NCBI RefSeq assembly: GCF_028069725.1 | Contig: NZ_JANEWG010000009.1 | Location: 1 to 64,000 of the forward strand | Source: Citrobacter sp. Awk 4 | Lineage (GTDB): Bacteria; Pseudomonadota; Gammaproteobacteria; Enterobacterales; Enterobacteriaceae | DNA: 64,000 bases | Direction of reading: 5' to 3' | Part shown: positions 1 through 8,882 of the stretch, piece by piece | Numbering within the stretch: the first letter of the stretch is position 1 | How the letters are laid out: every line of letters starts with the position of its first letter | Position numbers and translations under genes: made by a program | Notes under the pieces: generated by a model | The model's database searches: none | What the model was told of the DNA's origin: nothing | Seen by the model: only the letters and a program-made list of their open reading frames with translations

Positions 1-151
1 CGCTTACACAACTTTTTTGTTACCTGAAATTCGTAGTCTCCCCCACGCCTTCTGTGTTCCCGTTGCCAGCGTCAACGACACCACGCAAGCTTGCAGGATG
101 CAGGTTATTGCCCATAATTTTGCATGGGCAGACGGGTGATGGGATAGCGCA

Positions 152-952
152 ATGTTACTTGAAGGCAAAATTGCTGTCATTTTCGGTGGTAGCGGCGCAA
201 TTGGCAGCGCGGTTGCGCATGTTATGGCACGTGAAGGGGCACAGGTGTACCTTGGCGCACGCCACCAGGTTCGTCTGGAGAGGGTGGCAGGCGAAATCTG
301 CGCCGCAGGTGGAACAGCCGGGACATTTACCATTGACGTGCTCGACGAACAGTCCACCCTCACGCGTACGGCGCAACTGGCCCAACAGCTCGGCGGCATT
401 GACATCGTGGTAAACGCAACCGGCTTTATTCACAATCAGGGAAAAGGAATTGCAGAATTATCTCTGGCCGAATTTATGCAGGGTATAAGCCCATTTCTTT
501 CTGCACAATTCACGATATCCAAAGCGGTTATTCCCCACATGGGGGGTGAACGAGCAGGAACAATCCTCACGGTCGTCGCCCCCGCAGGCTCTATGGCGGT
601 GCCGGGCCACTCCGGTCACATTGTCGGCTGCGCAGGTACAGAAGCGTTCACCAGAGCGCTGGCCAGTGAAGTCAGCCCCAGAAATATTCGCGCCATCTGC
701 GTGCGTTGCCATGCGATTGCCGACGCGGTGCAGGCAGGCTCTTATACCCGCGAAGTGTTTATGCCAAAGGCGCAAGCGATGGGATTATCCGTAGAGGAGT
801 GGGTAGCGGGCGCGGCGCACAGCACGATGCTCAAACGGCTGCCAACGCTTTCACAAGTGGCTGAGACAATGGCATTTCTCGCATCGGATCACGCAAGCGC
901 CATGACCGCAACGGTAGTCAACATGACAGCAGGCGCAACGCTCGACGGATGA
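152..952 (+). CDS. Short-chain dehydrogenase-like protein, probable non-catalytic
   Basis: A 266-aa Rossmann-fold protein of the short-chain dehydrogenase/reductase type. The N-terminal dinucleotide loop is present as GGSGAIG (residues 12-18) and the NNAG element as NATG (88-91). The catalytic YxxxK motif is replaced: by alignment to the family pattern, His156 stands for Tyr and Cys160 for Lys, and the catalytic Ser region reads VVAPAG. It may therefore bind NAD(P) without ordinary SDR catalysis. A weak Shine-Dalgarno (GGGATAG) precedes the ATG. It converges on rcdA. No E. coli K-12 gene occupies this place, so it looks accessory. Substrate unknown. Confidence 0.8.
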   Translation: MLLEGKIAVIFGGSGAIGSAVAHVMAREGAQVYLGARHQVRLERVAGEICAAGGTAGTFTIDVLDEQSTLTRTAQLAQQLGGIDIVVNATGFIHNQGKGIAELSLAEFMQGISPFLSAQFTISKAVIPHMGGERAGTILTVVAPAGSMAVPGHSGHIVGCAGTEAFTRALASEVSPRNIRAICVRCHAIADAVQAGSYTREVFMPKAQAMGLSVEEWVAGAAHSTMLKRLPTLSQVAETMAFLASDHASAMTATVVNMTAGATLDG

Positions 953-968
953 GGCAACAGAAGTCGCT

Positions 969-1511
969 TCAGCTCTCCCCGGCGATTCGCTTTACCATCA
1001 TCAAAATGTCTTCTCGCGCGAGCGGCGTTGCGTCGGTCACGAAATGCAGAGTCATCCCTTCTAAGAATGCGTCCAGCGCGCGGGCGGTGACCGGATCAAA
1101 CCACTGCTCCAGCGTGCGTTGACTGCGCTGCATCCAGTTCTGCATCACCTGTTTTAAGGCTGGCTTACGGCTGGCAAACGCATACAACTGGTACATCAGC
1201 TCCATGTTGTCCGGCGTTGTGACCTGCGAGCCGTAAATCATGTCGGTAATCGCATTGCAGGCGCCCTGCGCATCATTAACGTCATCAAAAAAGGCCTGGT
1301 ATTGCTGCGACATGCTTTCGGTGAAACCGCTAAATGCCTCCATGAGCAGTTCATCGATGCCTGAAAAATAGTAGGTCATTGATCCCAGCGGCACCTCCGC
1401 AAGGGTGGCGATTTTGCGATGCGTCACGGCATGAAGACCATGCGTCACTATCGCTTCCAGCGTGGCCTGAACGATTTTTTCTCGCCGGTTTGGATCGTTA
1501 GCACGTCGCAC
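969..1511 (-). CDS. rcdA: TetR-family regulator RcdA (YbjK)
   Basis: A 180-aa TetR-family regulator. The N-terminal helix-turn-helix includes [19 protein letters not shown], and the whole protein is near-identical to E. coli RcdA, known as an activator of csgD and a regulator of stress and biofilm genes. I chose the GTG start (residue V before RRANDP) because AAGAGGA lies just upstream and it matches the E. coli N-terminus; an upstream ATG would add 10 residues with no good ribosome site. It is divergent from ybjJ with an 85-bp gap that contains an inverted repeat, a candidate operator. Confidence 0.92.
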   Translation of the reverse strand: MRRANDPNRREKIVQATLEAIVTHGLHAVTHRKIATLAEVPLGSMTYYFSGIDELLMEAFSGFTESMSQQYQAFFDDVNDAQGACNAITDMIYGSQVTTPDNMELMYQLYAFASRKPALKQVMQNWMQRSQRTLEQWFDPVTARALDAFLEGMTLHFVTDATPLAREDILMMVKRIAGES

Positions 1512-1534
1512 ACTATTTCCTCTTATTCCATTTA

Positions 1535-1548
1535 TGTACAAATGTACA
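1535..1548. promoter_or_regulatory. Candidate TetR-type operator
   Basis: TGTACA-AA-TGTACA, an inverted repeat with a 2-nt centre, sits in the gap between the divergent rcdA and ybjJ genes. TetR regulators usually bind such sites in their own divergent promoter region. The link to RcdA is inference from position. Confidence 0.4.
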
Positions 1549-1596
1549 CAAAGTTGTTAGTGTTGTCTCCTCTCTTCTCTTTTTTGGTTTGAATTC

Positions 1597-2805
1597 ATGA
1601 CCGCCAGTTCATCACGCAGAGCATTAAAACACCGAACCTGGGCTCTGTTTATGTTCTTCTTCCTACCGGGATTACTGATGGCGTCCTGGGCGACGCGTAC
1701 CCCCGCCATCCGGGACATCCTTTCTGTCTCAACGGCGGAAATGGGGGCGGTACTGTTTGGGCTTTCGATTGGATCGATGAGCGGTATTCTGTGTTCAGCC
1801 TGGCTGGTGAAGCGATTTGGTACCCGTAATGTTATTCAGATAACCATGTCATGCGCGGTCGTCGGCATGGCTATTCTCAGCATTGCATTGGGGTTGACCT
1901 CCCCGCTGCTCTTTGCGCTGGGTTTAGGTATCTTTGGCGCCAGTTTCGGTTCCGCAGAAGTCGCTATCAACGTCGAAGGCGCTGCGGTTGAACGCGAAAT
2001 GAACAAGACCGTCCTGCCGATGATGCATGGCTTTTATAGCCTGGGCACACTGGCGGGAGCCGGTGTGGGTATGATGTTGACCGCATTTGGCGTACCGGCC
2101 ACAACACATATTTTGCTGGCTGCCATGATAGCCATTGCGCCTATTTTTATCGCCATTCGGGAAATACCCGACGGCACCGGTAAAAACGCCGCAGATGGCG
2201 CCCACTCTGCTGATAAAGGAGTGCCCTTTTACCGGGATTTCCAGCTGTTGCTCATTGGCGTCGTGGTGCTGGCAATGGCATTTGCGGAAGGGTCCGCCAA
2301 CGACTGGTTACCATTGCTGATGGTGGACGGGCACGGATTTAGCCCAACGTCCGGCTCTCTGATATACGCCGGTTTCACGTTAGGCATGACCGTGGGGCGT
2401 TTCACCGGCGGCTGGTTTATTGACAGATATAGCCGCGTGGCGGTGGTGCGCGCCAGCGCGCTAATGGGGGCGATCGGCATCGGTCTCATTATCTTTGTTG
2501 ATAGCGCCTGGGTGGCTGGGGTCTCTGTGGTTCTCTGGGGGCTTGGCGCCTCGCTCGGCTTCCCATTGACGATCTCTGCTGCCAGCGATACCGGTCCCGA
2601 TGCCCCGACGCGTGTCAGCGTGGTCGCCACAACAGGTTATCTCGCCTTCCTCGTTGGACCGCCCTTGCTGGGATATCTCGGCGAACATTATGGATTGCGT
2701 AGCGCCATGCTGGTCGTTCTGGCATTGGTGCTGCTGGCGGCGCTGGTTGCAAAAGCGGTCGCTAAACCAGAAACAAAAACGCACACTGCGATGGAGAATG
2801 GTTAA
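1597..2805 (+). CDS. ybjJ: MFS transporter YbjJ
   Basis: A 402-aa major facilitator protein with about 12 membrane segments, the same length as E. coli YbjJ and highly similar throughout (for example [20 protein letters not shown] near residue 20). The substrate is not established. The inner-membrane location follows from the hydrophobic profile. Its TAA stop overlaps the ATG of ybjI (TAATG), which indicates translational coupling with the phosphatase gene. Confidence 0.92.
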   Translation: MTASSSRRALKHRTWALFMFFFLPGLLMASWATRTPAIRDILSVSTAEMGAVLFGLSIGSMSGILCSAWLVKRFGTRNVIQITMSCAVVGMAILSIALGLTSPLLFALGLGIFGASFGSAEVAINVEGAAVEREMNKTVLPMMHGFYSLGTLAGAGVGMMLTAFGVPATTHILLAAMIAIAPIFIAIREIPDGTGKNAADGAHSADKGVPFYRDFQLLLIGVVVLAMAFAEGSANDWLPLLMVDGHGFSPTSGSLIYAGFTLGMTVGRFTGGWFIDRYSRVAVVRASALMGAIGIGLIIFVDSAWVAGVSVVLWGLGASLGFPLTISAASDTGPDAPTRVSVVATTGYLAFLVGPPLLGYLGEHYGLRSAMLVVLALVLLAALVAKAVAKPETKTHTAMENG

Positions 2806-3620
2806 TGGGTATCAAATTAATTGCAGTAGATATGGATGGCACTTTTCTGAGCGACCAAAAAACCTATAACCGTGAGCGGTTTATGGCGCAGTATCAGCAG
2901 ATGAAAGAGAAAGGGATCCGTTTTGTGGTCGCCAGCGGCAACCAGTATTACCAGCTCATCTCTTTCTTTCCTGACATCGCCCATGAAATCGCCTTCGTTG
3001 CGGAAAACGGCGGCTGGGTGGTGAGCGAGGGAAATGACGTGTTTAACGGTGAGTTACCTCGCGCTGATTTTCATGCCGTGGTTGACCATTTACTGACGCG
3101 CCCGGAGGTGGAAATCATTGCCTGCGGTAAAAACAGTGCGTACACCCTGAAGCAGTACGACGATGCCTTAAAAGAGATGGCGGAGATGTACTACCATCGT
3201 CTCGAATTCGTCGATAACTTTAGCAATATCAACGATATTTTCTTTAAGTTCGGTCTTAACATTTCCGACGAGCGAATTCCTGAACTGCAGGCCGAACTTC
3301 ACGAGGCCATCGGCGATATCATGGTGCCAGTGCATACCGGTTACGGCAGTATCGATTTGATAATCCCTGGCGTACATAAAGCCAACGGTTTGCGTTTGCT
3401 TCAACAACGTTGGGGTATCAACGATGATGAAGTCGCCGTCTTCGGCGATGGCGGTAACGATATCGAAATGCTGCGCCAGGCCGGTTTTAGCTTCGCAATG
3501 GAGAATGCCAGAGAGGCCGTCGTCTTTGCCGCTAAGTACCGCGCTGGCTCAAACAACGAAGAAGGCGTGCTCGACGTTATTGAAAAGATACTCCGAAACG
3601 AAGCACCGTTCTCGCACTGA
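2805..3620 (+). CDS. ybjI: HAD-family sugar/FMN phosphatase YbjI
   Basis: A 271-aa Cof-type haloacid dehalogenase hydrolase. Motif I is DMDGT (residues 9-13) with the nucleophilic Asp. The C-terminal acidic motif is GDGGNDIEML. E. coli YbjI has phosphatase activity on FMN and small phosphorylated metabolites. It shares its start with the stop of ybjJ. It is a paralogue of YbiV at 28.2 kb, which has the same length and the same [16 protein letters not shown] segment. E. coli ybjH, normally between mdfA and ybjI, is missing here. Confidence 0.92.
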   Translation: MGIKLIAVDMDGTFLSDQKTYNRERFMAQYQQMKEKGIRFVVASGNQYYQLISFFPDIAHEIAFVAENGGWVVSEGNDVFNGELPRADFHAVVDHLLTRPEVEIIACGKNSAYTLKQYDDALKEMAEMYYHRLEFVDNFSNINDIFFKFGLNISDERIPELQAELHEAIGDIMVPVHTGYGSIDLIIPGVHKANGLRLLQQRWGINDDEVAVFGDGGNDIEMLRQAGFSFAMENAREAVVFAAKYRAGSNNEEGVLDVIEKILRNEAPFSH

Positions 3621-3663
3621 TCGGCAAGCTCCCTGCTTTGTATGACCGAAGTTTCCTAACCAC

Positions 3664-3691
3664 CAGCCTGCCGGATCCCCCCGACAGGCTG
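3664..3691. terminator. Hairpin between convergent ybjI and mdfA
   Basis: CAGCCTG...CAGGCTG with inner CGG/CCG pairing forms a stem between two convergent genes. There is no long T run, so termination is likely but not certain. Confidence 0.5.
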
Positions 3692-3695
3692 CTGA

Positions 3696-4928
3696 TTATC
3701 CTTCTCGTGAAGCGCCTGGCTGTTTATCTTTCAGGAAGATAAACATCAGGAGCAGCCAGAAAATCCCGTTTGCCAGATTAAACAGACTAAACAGACCGTT
3801 TCCACCGCCCAGATAAGCATATTTACTCACCTCGATACCGACGGTAAAAATCAGCATTTGCAACATGCCCATCGCGGCAGACACCGTGCCTTTGCTCATG
3901 TCGCTGGCAAACAGGGTCAAACGCACCAACCCCGCGTTTGCCACGCCAATACCAAAGGCATAGATACTGAGGCCTGCTGTCATCCACAGATACGCGTGGG
4001 ATGAGACGACCGTCGCCGCAGCAGCGAGGAGCAGCCCCAGCATAATCGGCCAGCCGCCCATGATAATTAATGAACGTACCGTCCGCCGTGCCGTCAGACG
4101 TGCCAGCACCAGATTCCCGGCAATCAGCGCGCCAAAAATAGGGACCTGTAACAGACCATATTCATAACTGCTGAGCTGCTCGCCGCTAATGATGATAATG
4201 GGGGACTGCGCAATCCATGCCAGCAGAGGCAGACTGACAAACCCCAGCGCCAGTGCGCCAGCAACAAAGCGCACGTTCTTTAGCACCAGCTTGTAATCCC
4301 GCCACAGCTCTTTCAGCGATAACTTTTCGCCTATTCGGGTTGCCGTTTCCGGCATTGCGCGCTGTAAACCGACAAAGGCGAATGCCGCCAGTGCGGCAAA
4401 CAGAACGAACATACCTTCCCACGGCAGCACATGCACCCACGCGGCCCCGACGAGCGGCCCCAGCAAGGGCGCAATCAGCGCCACGTTAGCCATCAGCGCG
4501 GTAATTTTAATGCACACCGCCTCTTCAAAAGATTCCTGAATCGCGGCATATCCCACAGCGCCGATAAAACACAGGCTTATCCCCTGCAAGAAGCGCAGAA
4601 AGGTAAATTGCTCAATGTTTTGCGCCAATAGCGTGGCAAGGCACGTGACGATGAACCACACCACGCCTGCGAGCATCACCGGGCGACGGCCAATACGATC
4701 CGACAGTGGCCCTAACAGCCACTGCAAAAACATGCCGCCCGCAAGGTAGGCAGTCATTGATGTCGGCACCCAGTCAATTCCGGCCTGGTATTGTTCCACT
4801 ACCGCCAGCATTCCGGGCTGGATCATATCGTTAGCGATATAGGTGGAGAATTCGTAGAGCACCAGACAGAGAGGGAAAAGCAATGCCTGACGACCCAGTC
4901 GGGTGCCAGAAGATAAACGGTTTTGCAT
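3696..4928 (-). CDS. mdfA: Multidrug efflux pump MdfA
   Basis: A 410-aa proton-driven MFS exporter (12 membrane segments) that removes cationic and neutral drugs, including chloramphenicol. Residues known to matter in E. coli MdfA are all in place: Glu26, Asp34 (both in the first membrane helix) and Arg112 (in LRFLQG). Length and sequence match E. coli throughout. It is transcribed away from ybjG across a 308-bp regulatory gap. Confidence 0.96.
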   Translation of the reverse strand: MQNRLSSGTRLGRQALLFPLCLVLYEFSTYIANDMIQPGMLAVVEQYQAGIDWVPTSMTAYLAGGMFLQWLLGPLSDRIGRRPVMLAGVVWFIVTCLATLLAQNIEQFTFLRFLQGISLCFIGAVGYAAIQESFEEAVCIKITALMANVALIAPLLGPLVGAAWVHVLPWEGMFVLFAALAAFAFVGLQRAMPETATRIGEKLSLKELWRDYKLVLKNVRFVAGALALGFVSLPLLAWIAQSPIIIISGEQLSSYEYGLLQVPIFGALIAGNLVLARLTARRTVRSLIIMGGWPIMLGLLLAAAATVVSSHAYLWMTAGLSIYAFGIGVANAGLVRLTLFASDMSKGTVSAAMGMLQMLIFTVGIEVSKYAYLGGGNGLFSLFNLANGIFWLLLMFIFLKDKQPGASREG

Positions 4929-5037
4929 GCAATCTCTTCACAAATGAAAAATCGCGCAAAGTGTAATGAAAGCGCGTCTGCGGATATAGCAAATTATGTC
5001 TGTTGGCAGCAAATAGCGCACATTTTTACAGAATGTC

Positions 5038-5054
5038 TGTTTAGCGTCTGTTTC
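5038..5054 (+). promoter_or_regulatory. PhoP box upstream of ybjG
   Basis: TGTTTA-N5-TGTTTC matches the PhoP direct repeat (T/G)GTTTA-N5-(T/G)GTTTA with one mismatch. It lies next to a PmrA-type box in the mdfA-ybjG gap and reads toward ybjG. Confidence 0.65.
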
Positions 5055-5055
5055 C

Positions 5056-5072
5056 TTTAAGGTTAATTTAAG
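5056..5072 (+). promoter_or_regulatory. PmrA (BasR) box upstream of ybjG
   Basis: TTTAAG-N5-TTTAAG is a perfect match to the PmrA/BasR half-site YTTAAK repeated with 5-nt spacing. It ends 10 nt before a TATGAT element, the place expected for an activator covering the -35 region. BasR control of ybjG is known in E. coli; the site here is read from sequence. Confidence 0.75.
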
Positions 5073-5082
5073 TTGCTGCCGC

Positions 5083-5088
5083 TATGAT
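5083..5088 (+). promoter_or_regulatory. Predicted -10 element of ybjG
   Basis: TATGAT, 10 nt after the PmrA box and with no recognisable -35, as is usual for activator-dependent promoters. Transcription would start near 5095, giving a 5-prime leader of about 140 nt. Confidence 0.5.
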
Positions 5089-5236
5089 GCTGTCGAATCC
5101 CTGCTAATTTCCCTGAGATTTCTCATTTAAGACAATACCGCTTTACGGTTTTTAGCAGGACTTTTATTCTCAGCCAGGCACGGGTCATTTACATGGCTGT
5201 CCTTTAATTCATCTCATTGCGCTAAGTCTGAATGTT

Positions 5237-5845
5237 ATGCTGGAAAATATTAATACTTCGCTGTTCTCTTTCATCAACGCCACCCCTGATTCCGCGCAGT
5301 GGATAATTGATCTCGCCATTTTCATTGCCAAAGATATGATCACTGTTGTGCCGCTGCTGGTGATGATCCTCTGGCTGTGGGGTCCGCGAAACCAGGTCTG
5401 CGCCCAACGCCAGTTAATCATAAAGATGGCGATCGCACTGATCGTCAGTCTGGCCGTCTCCTGGATTATGGGGCATCTGTTCCCTCACGACCGTCCGTTT
5501 GTCGACCATGTTGGCTATAACTTCCTGCATCACGCCGCCGATGACTCGTTTCCCAGCGATCACGGCACGGTGATTTTCACCGTTGCGCTGGCATTTTTGT
5601 TCTGGCACCGGATCTGGTCAGGCGCCATTTTGATGGTGCTGGCAGTGACAATCGCCTGGTCGCGCGTTTACCTCGGCGTACACTGGCCGCTGGACATGGT
5701 CGGCGGTTTACTGGTGGCGATGATCGGATGTCTGAGCGCACAGATGGTTTGGCAAAAATATGGCGCGTCGCTCTATCGCACCCTGCAAACGTGCTATCGC
5801 ATTTGCTTTGCGCTTCCCATCCGAAAAGGCTGGGTGCGTGACTAA
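5237..5845 (+). CDS. ybjG: Undecaprenyl pyrophosphate phosphatase YbjG (PAP2 family)
   Basis: A 202-aa membrane phosphatase that recycles undecaprenyl pyrophosphate for cell wall synthesis. The PAP2 signature is complete: HLFPHDRP, PSDHGT and SRVYLGVHWPLD, carrying the catalytic histidines. About five membrane segments are visible. It is four residues longer than the E. coli protein as I recall it, through an insert near residue 50. Tandem PhoP and PmrA boxes upstream suggest induction by low magnesium or cationic peptides. Confidence 0.93.
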   Translation: MLENINTSLFSFINATPDSAQWIIDLAIFIAKDMITVVPLLVMILWLWGPRNQVCAQRQLIIKMAIALIVSLAVSWIMGHLFPHDRPFVDHVGYNFLHHAADDSFPSDHGTVIFTVALAFLFWHRIWSGAILMVLAVTIAWSRVYLGVHWPLDMVGGLLVAMIGCLSAQMVWQKYGASLYRTLQTCYRICFALPIRKGWVRD

Positions 5846-5873
5846 TCTGCTAAAAAAAGAGTAGTATTAATCG

Positions 5874-5890
5874 CCCTGCACCGTGCAGGG
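5874..5890 (+). terminator. Short hairpin between ybjG and deoR
   Basis: CCCTGCA-CCG-TGCAGGG, followed shortly by ATGATTTT. Possible weak terminator of ybjG; it could equally be a leader structure of deoR. Confidence 0.35.
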
Positions 5891-5916
5891 TGATGATTTT
5901 ACTCTCCAGGGGAACT

Positions 5917-6675
5917 ATGGAAACACGACGCGACGAGCGTATTGGTCAATTGCTGCAAGCCTTAAAGCGCAGCGATAAATTACACCTAAAAGAAGCCGCG
6001 ACCCTTCTGGGCGTATCTGAGATGACCATCCGTCGCGATCTGAACAATAAGAGCGCGCCCGTCGTATTACTGGGCGGCTATATTGTTCTGGAACCCCGTA
6101 GCGCCAGTCACTATTTACTCAGCGATCAGAAATCCCGTCTGGTCGAAGAAAAACGACGTGCGGCACAGCTGGCGGCAAGCCTGATACAACCGCACCAGAC
6201 GCTGTTTTTCGACTGTGGCACCACCACGCCGTGGATCATTGAAGCCATTGATAATGAACTCCCCTTCACCGCCGTTTGCTATTCGCTGAATACCTTTCTG
6301 GCGTTGCAGGAAAAACCGTTGTGTCGCGCGATCCTGTGTGGCGGAGAATTCCACGCCAGCAATGCCATTTTTAAGCCGCTCAATTTTCAGGAAACCCTGA
6401 ACAACCTGTGCCCGGATATCGCCTTCTATTCTGCCGCGGGCGTGCATATCAGCAAAGGCGTAACCTGTTTTAATCTGGAAGAATTACCGGTGAAACAGTG
6501 GGCGATGTCGATGGCGCAATACCATGTTCTGGTCGTGGATCACAGCAAATTTGGCAAAGTGCGACCCGCGCGAATGGGTGAATTAACCTGCTTTAATTCC
6601 ATTATCAGCGACTGCCGTCCGGATGATGAACTGGTCGATTACGCAAAAGCGCAGCGCATTAAACTCATGTATTGA
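5917..6675 (+). CDS. deoR: Deoxyribose operon repressor DeoR
   Basis: A 252-aa DeoR-family repressor of deoxyribonucleoside catabolism (deoCABD, tsx, nupG), released by deoxyribose-5-phosphate. The N-terminal helix-turn-helix reads LHLKEAATLLGVSEMTIRRDL, with an effector domain after it. The ATG with AGGGGA upstream reproduces the 252-aa E. coli protein; the in-frame ATG 27 nt earlier has no ribosome site. It converges on dacC. Confidence 0.95.
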   Translation: METRRDERIGQLLQALKRSDKLHLKEAATLLGVSEMTIRRDLNNKSAPVVLLGGYIVLEPRSASHYLLSDQKSRLVEEKRRAAQLAASLIQPHQTLFFDCGTTTPWIIEAIDNELPFTAVCYSLNTFLALQEKPLCRAILCGGEFHASNAIFKPLNFQETLNNLCPDIAFYSAAGVHISKGVTCFNLEELPVKQWAMSMAQYHVLVVDHSKFGKVRPARMGELTCFNSIISDCRPDDELVDYAKAQRIKLMY

Positions 6676-6692
6676 GAGAGTCTGTACCGGGT

Positions 6693-6710
6693 GGCGGCGC
6701 AAACGCCGCC
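6693..6710. terminator. GC-rich hairpin between convergent deoR and dacC
   Basis: GGCGGCG-CAAA-CGCCGCC, placed between convergent stops. It has no U tract on either side; it may be a REP-like element. Confidence 0.4.
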
Positions 6711-6726
6711 CTCCGGCATCACGGGA

Positions 6727-7929
6727 TTAGGCGAACCAGCTACCAAACCATTGATGGAATTTCATCATCACAAAATCCCACATCCGGCTAAAGAATCCCC
6801 CCTCTTCCACCGCTTCCATCACCATTAACGGGCGCTGCTCAATGGATTTCCCGTTAAGCTGAAAGTCGATGGTGCCCACAACCTGACCTTTCTTCAGCGG
6901 TGCCGTTAACTGCGGCTCCGTCAGGGTAAAGCTCGCTTTCAGATTTTTAAGCTGCCCACGCGGGATCGTCACCGAGCCGCCTTCACCCGCCCCCAGGTTC
7001 ACTTCGCTCTTATCGCCAAACCAGACACGCTGGGTGACAAACGTAGCATCCGGTTTGATTGGCGTCACCGTTTCAAAAAAGCGGAAGCCCCAGGTCAGTA
7101 ATTTCTCCGATTCGTTAAAGCGAATACGGTCAGTTTTCGTCCCCAACACCACGGAGATCAGGCGCATATCGCCCTGCGTTGCGGAAGCAACCAAATTGTA
7201 CCCAGCCCCTGCCGTTGTCCCGGTTTTCATGCCGTCGACATTCAGATTCGTACTCCACAACAGGCGGTTACGGTTTGGCTGGCGGATTTTGTTAAACGTA
7301 AACTCTTTTTCTTTATGAATGGCGTACTCTTCAGGCACATCGTGGATCAAGGCTTTTCCCAGCAGTGCCATATCTCTGGCGGTACTGAACTGCCCTGGCG
7401 CATCCAGACCATGCACCGTCTGGAAGGTCGTATTGGTCAGGCCAAGTTTTTGCGCATAACCGTTCATTAACCCAATAAATGATTCCTGGCTGCCGGCAAC
7501 ATAATCGGCGAGAGCAATACAGGCATCATTACCTGACTGAATGATAATGCCTTTGTTAAGGTCGGAAACCGCCACCTGATCGCCAGGTTTAAGGAACATC
7601 ACCGATGAGCCGCGCAGTGCCGGGTTTCCCGTAGCCCAGGCATCTTTCCCCACTGTCACCATATCCGTCAGCTTGATTTTTCCGGCCTTCAGCGCCTGCC
7701 CGACCACATAGCTGGTCATAATTTTAGTCAGACTGGCAGGGTCGAGTTTCTCATCCGCATTCCCTTCCGCCAGCACTTTTCCGCTGGCGTAATCCATCAG
7801 GATCCATGCCCGCGCATCAACGCTCGGCGGCGCGGTCGTCTGTTCGGCCGCCTGTAAAGTTGGAGCAAAAAGGAATAATAGTGCTGAGCCCGCAGCAAGG
7901 CTGCGAAGAGAAAAGGAGTATTGCTTCAT
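6727..7929 (-). CDS. dacC: D-alanyl-D-alanine carboxypeptidase PBP6 (DacC)
   Basis: A 400-aa penicillin-binding protein that trims the terminal D-Ala from peptidoglycan pentapeptides. A signal peptide occupies about the first 27 residues (cleavage near LQA-AEQ). The active site has SLTK (Ser66, Lys69), SGN and KTGTT. The C-terminal amphipathic helix ([14 protein letters not shown]) anchors it to the outer face of the inner membrane. I start at MKQYSFS, which gives the E. coli length; an upstream ATG adds 12 residues and would spoil the signal peptide. Confidence 0.95.
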   Translation of the reverse strand: MKQYSFSLRSLAAGSALLFLFAPTLQAAEQTTAPPSVDARAWILMDYASGKVLAEGNADEKLDPASLTKIMTSYVVGQALKAGKIKLTDMVTVGKDAWATGNPALRGSSVMFLKPGDQVAVSDLNKGIIIQSGNDACIALADYVAGSQESFIGLMNGYAQKLGLTNTTFQTVHGLDAPGQFSTARDMALLGKALIHDVPEEYAIHKEKEFTFNKIRQPNRNRLLWSTNLNVDGMKTGTTAGAGYNLVASATQGDMRLISVVLGTKTDRIRFNESEKLLTWGFRFFETVTPIKPDATFVTQRVWFGDKSEVNLGAGEGGSVTIPRGQLKNLKASFTLTEPQLTAPLKKGQVVGTIDFQLNGKSIEQRPLMVMEAVEEGGFFSRMWDFVMMKFHQWFGSWFA

Positions 7930-8190
7930 AAATGCCACCCGAGTATCCATTCCAAAAAAAATCACGTCACATCACCGTGTTACAAGTTTGGTGAGTAATA
8001 ACGCACTAACGAGCTTAAATAAACCGTAACCAGGTAAAGTTTTTAAAGTTTATGCAATAACGCCCCGCTACGCTGCATTCCACACGATTTTTTTGCAGGC
8101 TGTTGCGTAAATATTAGCTTTATTTCACCATGTACCGGGTCAGATGCCGATCGCAGCCCTAAGGCTGCCCAATCAAATTAAGGGGTTACT

Positions 8191-8817
8191 ATGATTACGC
8201 TGTGGGGCAGGAACAACTCGACTAACGTAAAAAAAGTGCTATGGACGCTTGAAGAGCTGGAATTACCCTTTCAACACATTCTCGCCGGAGGTCAATTTGG
8301 CCTCAATCATGACGCTGAATATCTGGCGATGAATCCCAACGGTCTGGTGCCATTACTGCGTGATGATGAAGCCGGTCTTGTGCTGTGGGAATCCAATACC
8401 ATTGTGCGTTATCTGGCTGCGCAATATGGGCTAAACCGGTTGTGGGTAGACTCTCCGGCACGCCGCGCGGAAGGTGAAAAATGGATGGATTGGGCAAACC
8501 AGACGTTGAGTCCGGTGCACCGCGTTATCCTGTTTGGGTTAGTCAGAACGCCAGTGGAACAACGTGATACGGCAGCCATCGACGCCAGCGCCAAAGTCTG
8601 CGATGGTCTGTTTGGCATGCTTGACGACGCGCTGGCAAGGCATCGCTGGTTCTCCGGCAACGAATTCGGCATTGCCGATATCGCCGTCGCGCCATTCATC
8701 TATAACCTGTTCAATGTCGGCCTGACCTGGACTGCGCGCCCGAACCTTGAGCGCTGGTATCAGCAACTCAGCGAACGTCCGGCATTCCGTAAAATCGTGA
8801 TGATCCCGGTCAGCTAA
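8191..8817 (+). CDS. gstB: Glutathione S-transferase GstB
   Basis: A 208-aa theta-like glutathione transferase, as in E. coli GstB (YliJ), which conjugates bromoacetate and other electrophiles. The N-terminal thioredoxin fold includes [12 protein letters not shown] and NPNGLVPLL, then [11 protein letters not shown] for gamma-glutamyl binding. The C-terminal helical domain follows. An AAGGGG ribosome site precedes the ATG. Confidence 0.93.
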   Translation: MITLWGRNNSTNVKKVLWTLEELELPFQHILAGGQFGLNHDAEYLAMNPNGLVPLLRDDEAGLVLWESNTIVRYLAAQYGLNRLWVDSPARRAEGEKWMDWANQTLSPVHRVILFGLVRTPVEQRDTAAIDASAKVCDGLFGMLDDALARHRWFSGNEFGIADIAVAPFIYNLFNVGLTWTARPNLERWYQQLSERPAFRKIVMIPVS

Positions 8818-8831
8818 GCTGCATCTGTCTA

Positions 8832-8862
8832 CGGGTTAGTCTGTGAGCCGCAGGCTAACCCG
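8832..8862. terminator. Hairpin between convergent gstB and yliI
   Basis: CGGGTTAG...CTAACCCG, 8-bp arms with further CTG/CAG pairing inside, between two convergent genes. Confidence 0.55.
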
Positions 8863-8882
8863 GCGTCTGAGGGCATTACACG

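Noticed and set aside
5917-5953. DeoR as the regulator of the ACTTTCATTCGAAAGT motif
   Set aside because: DeoR binds a different sequence (TGTTAGAA-type); nearness in the window is not evidence.
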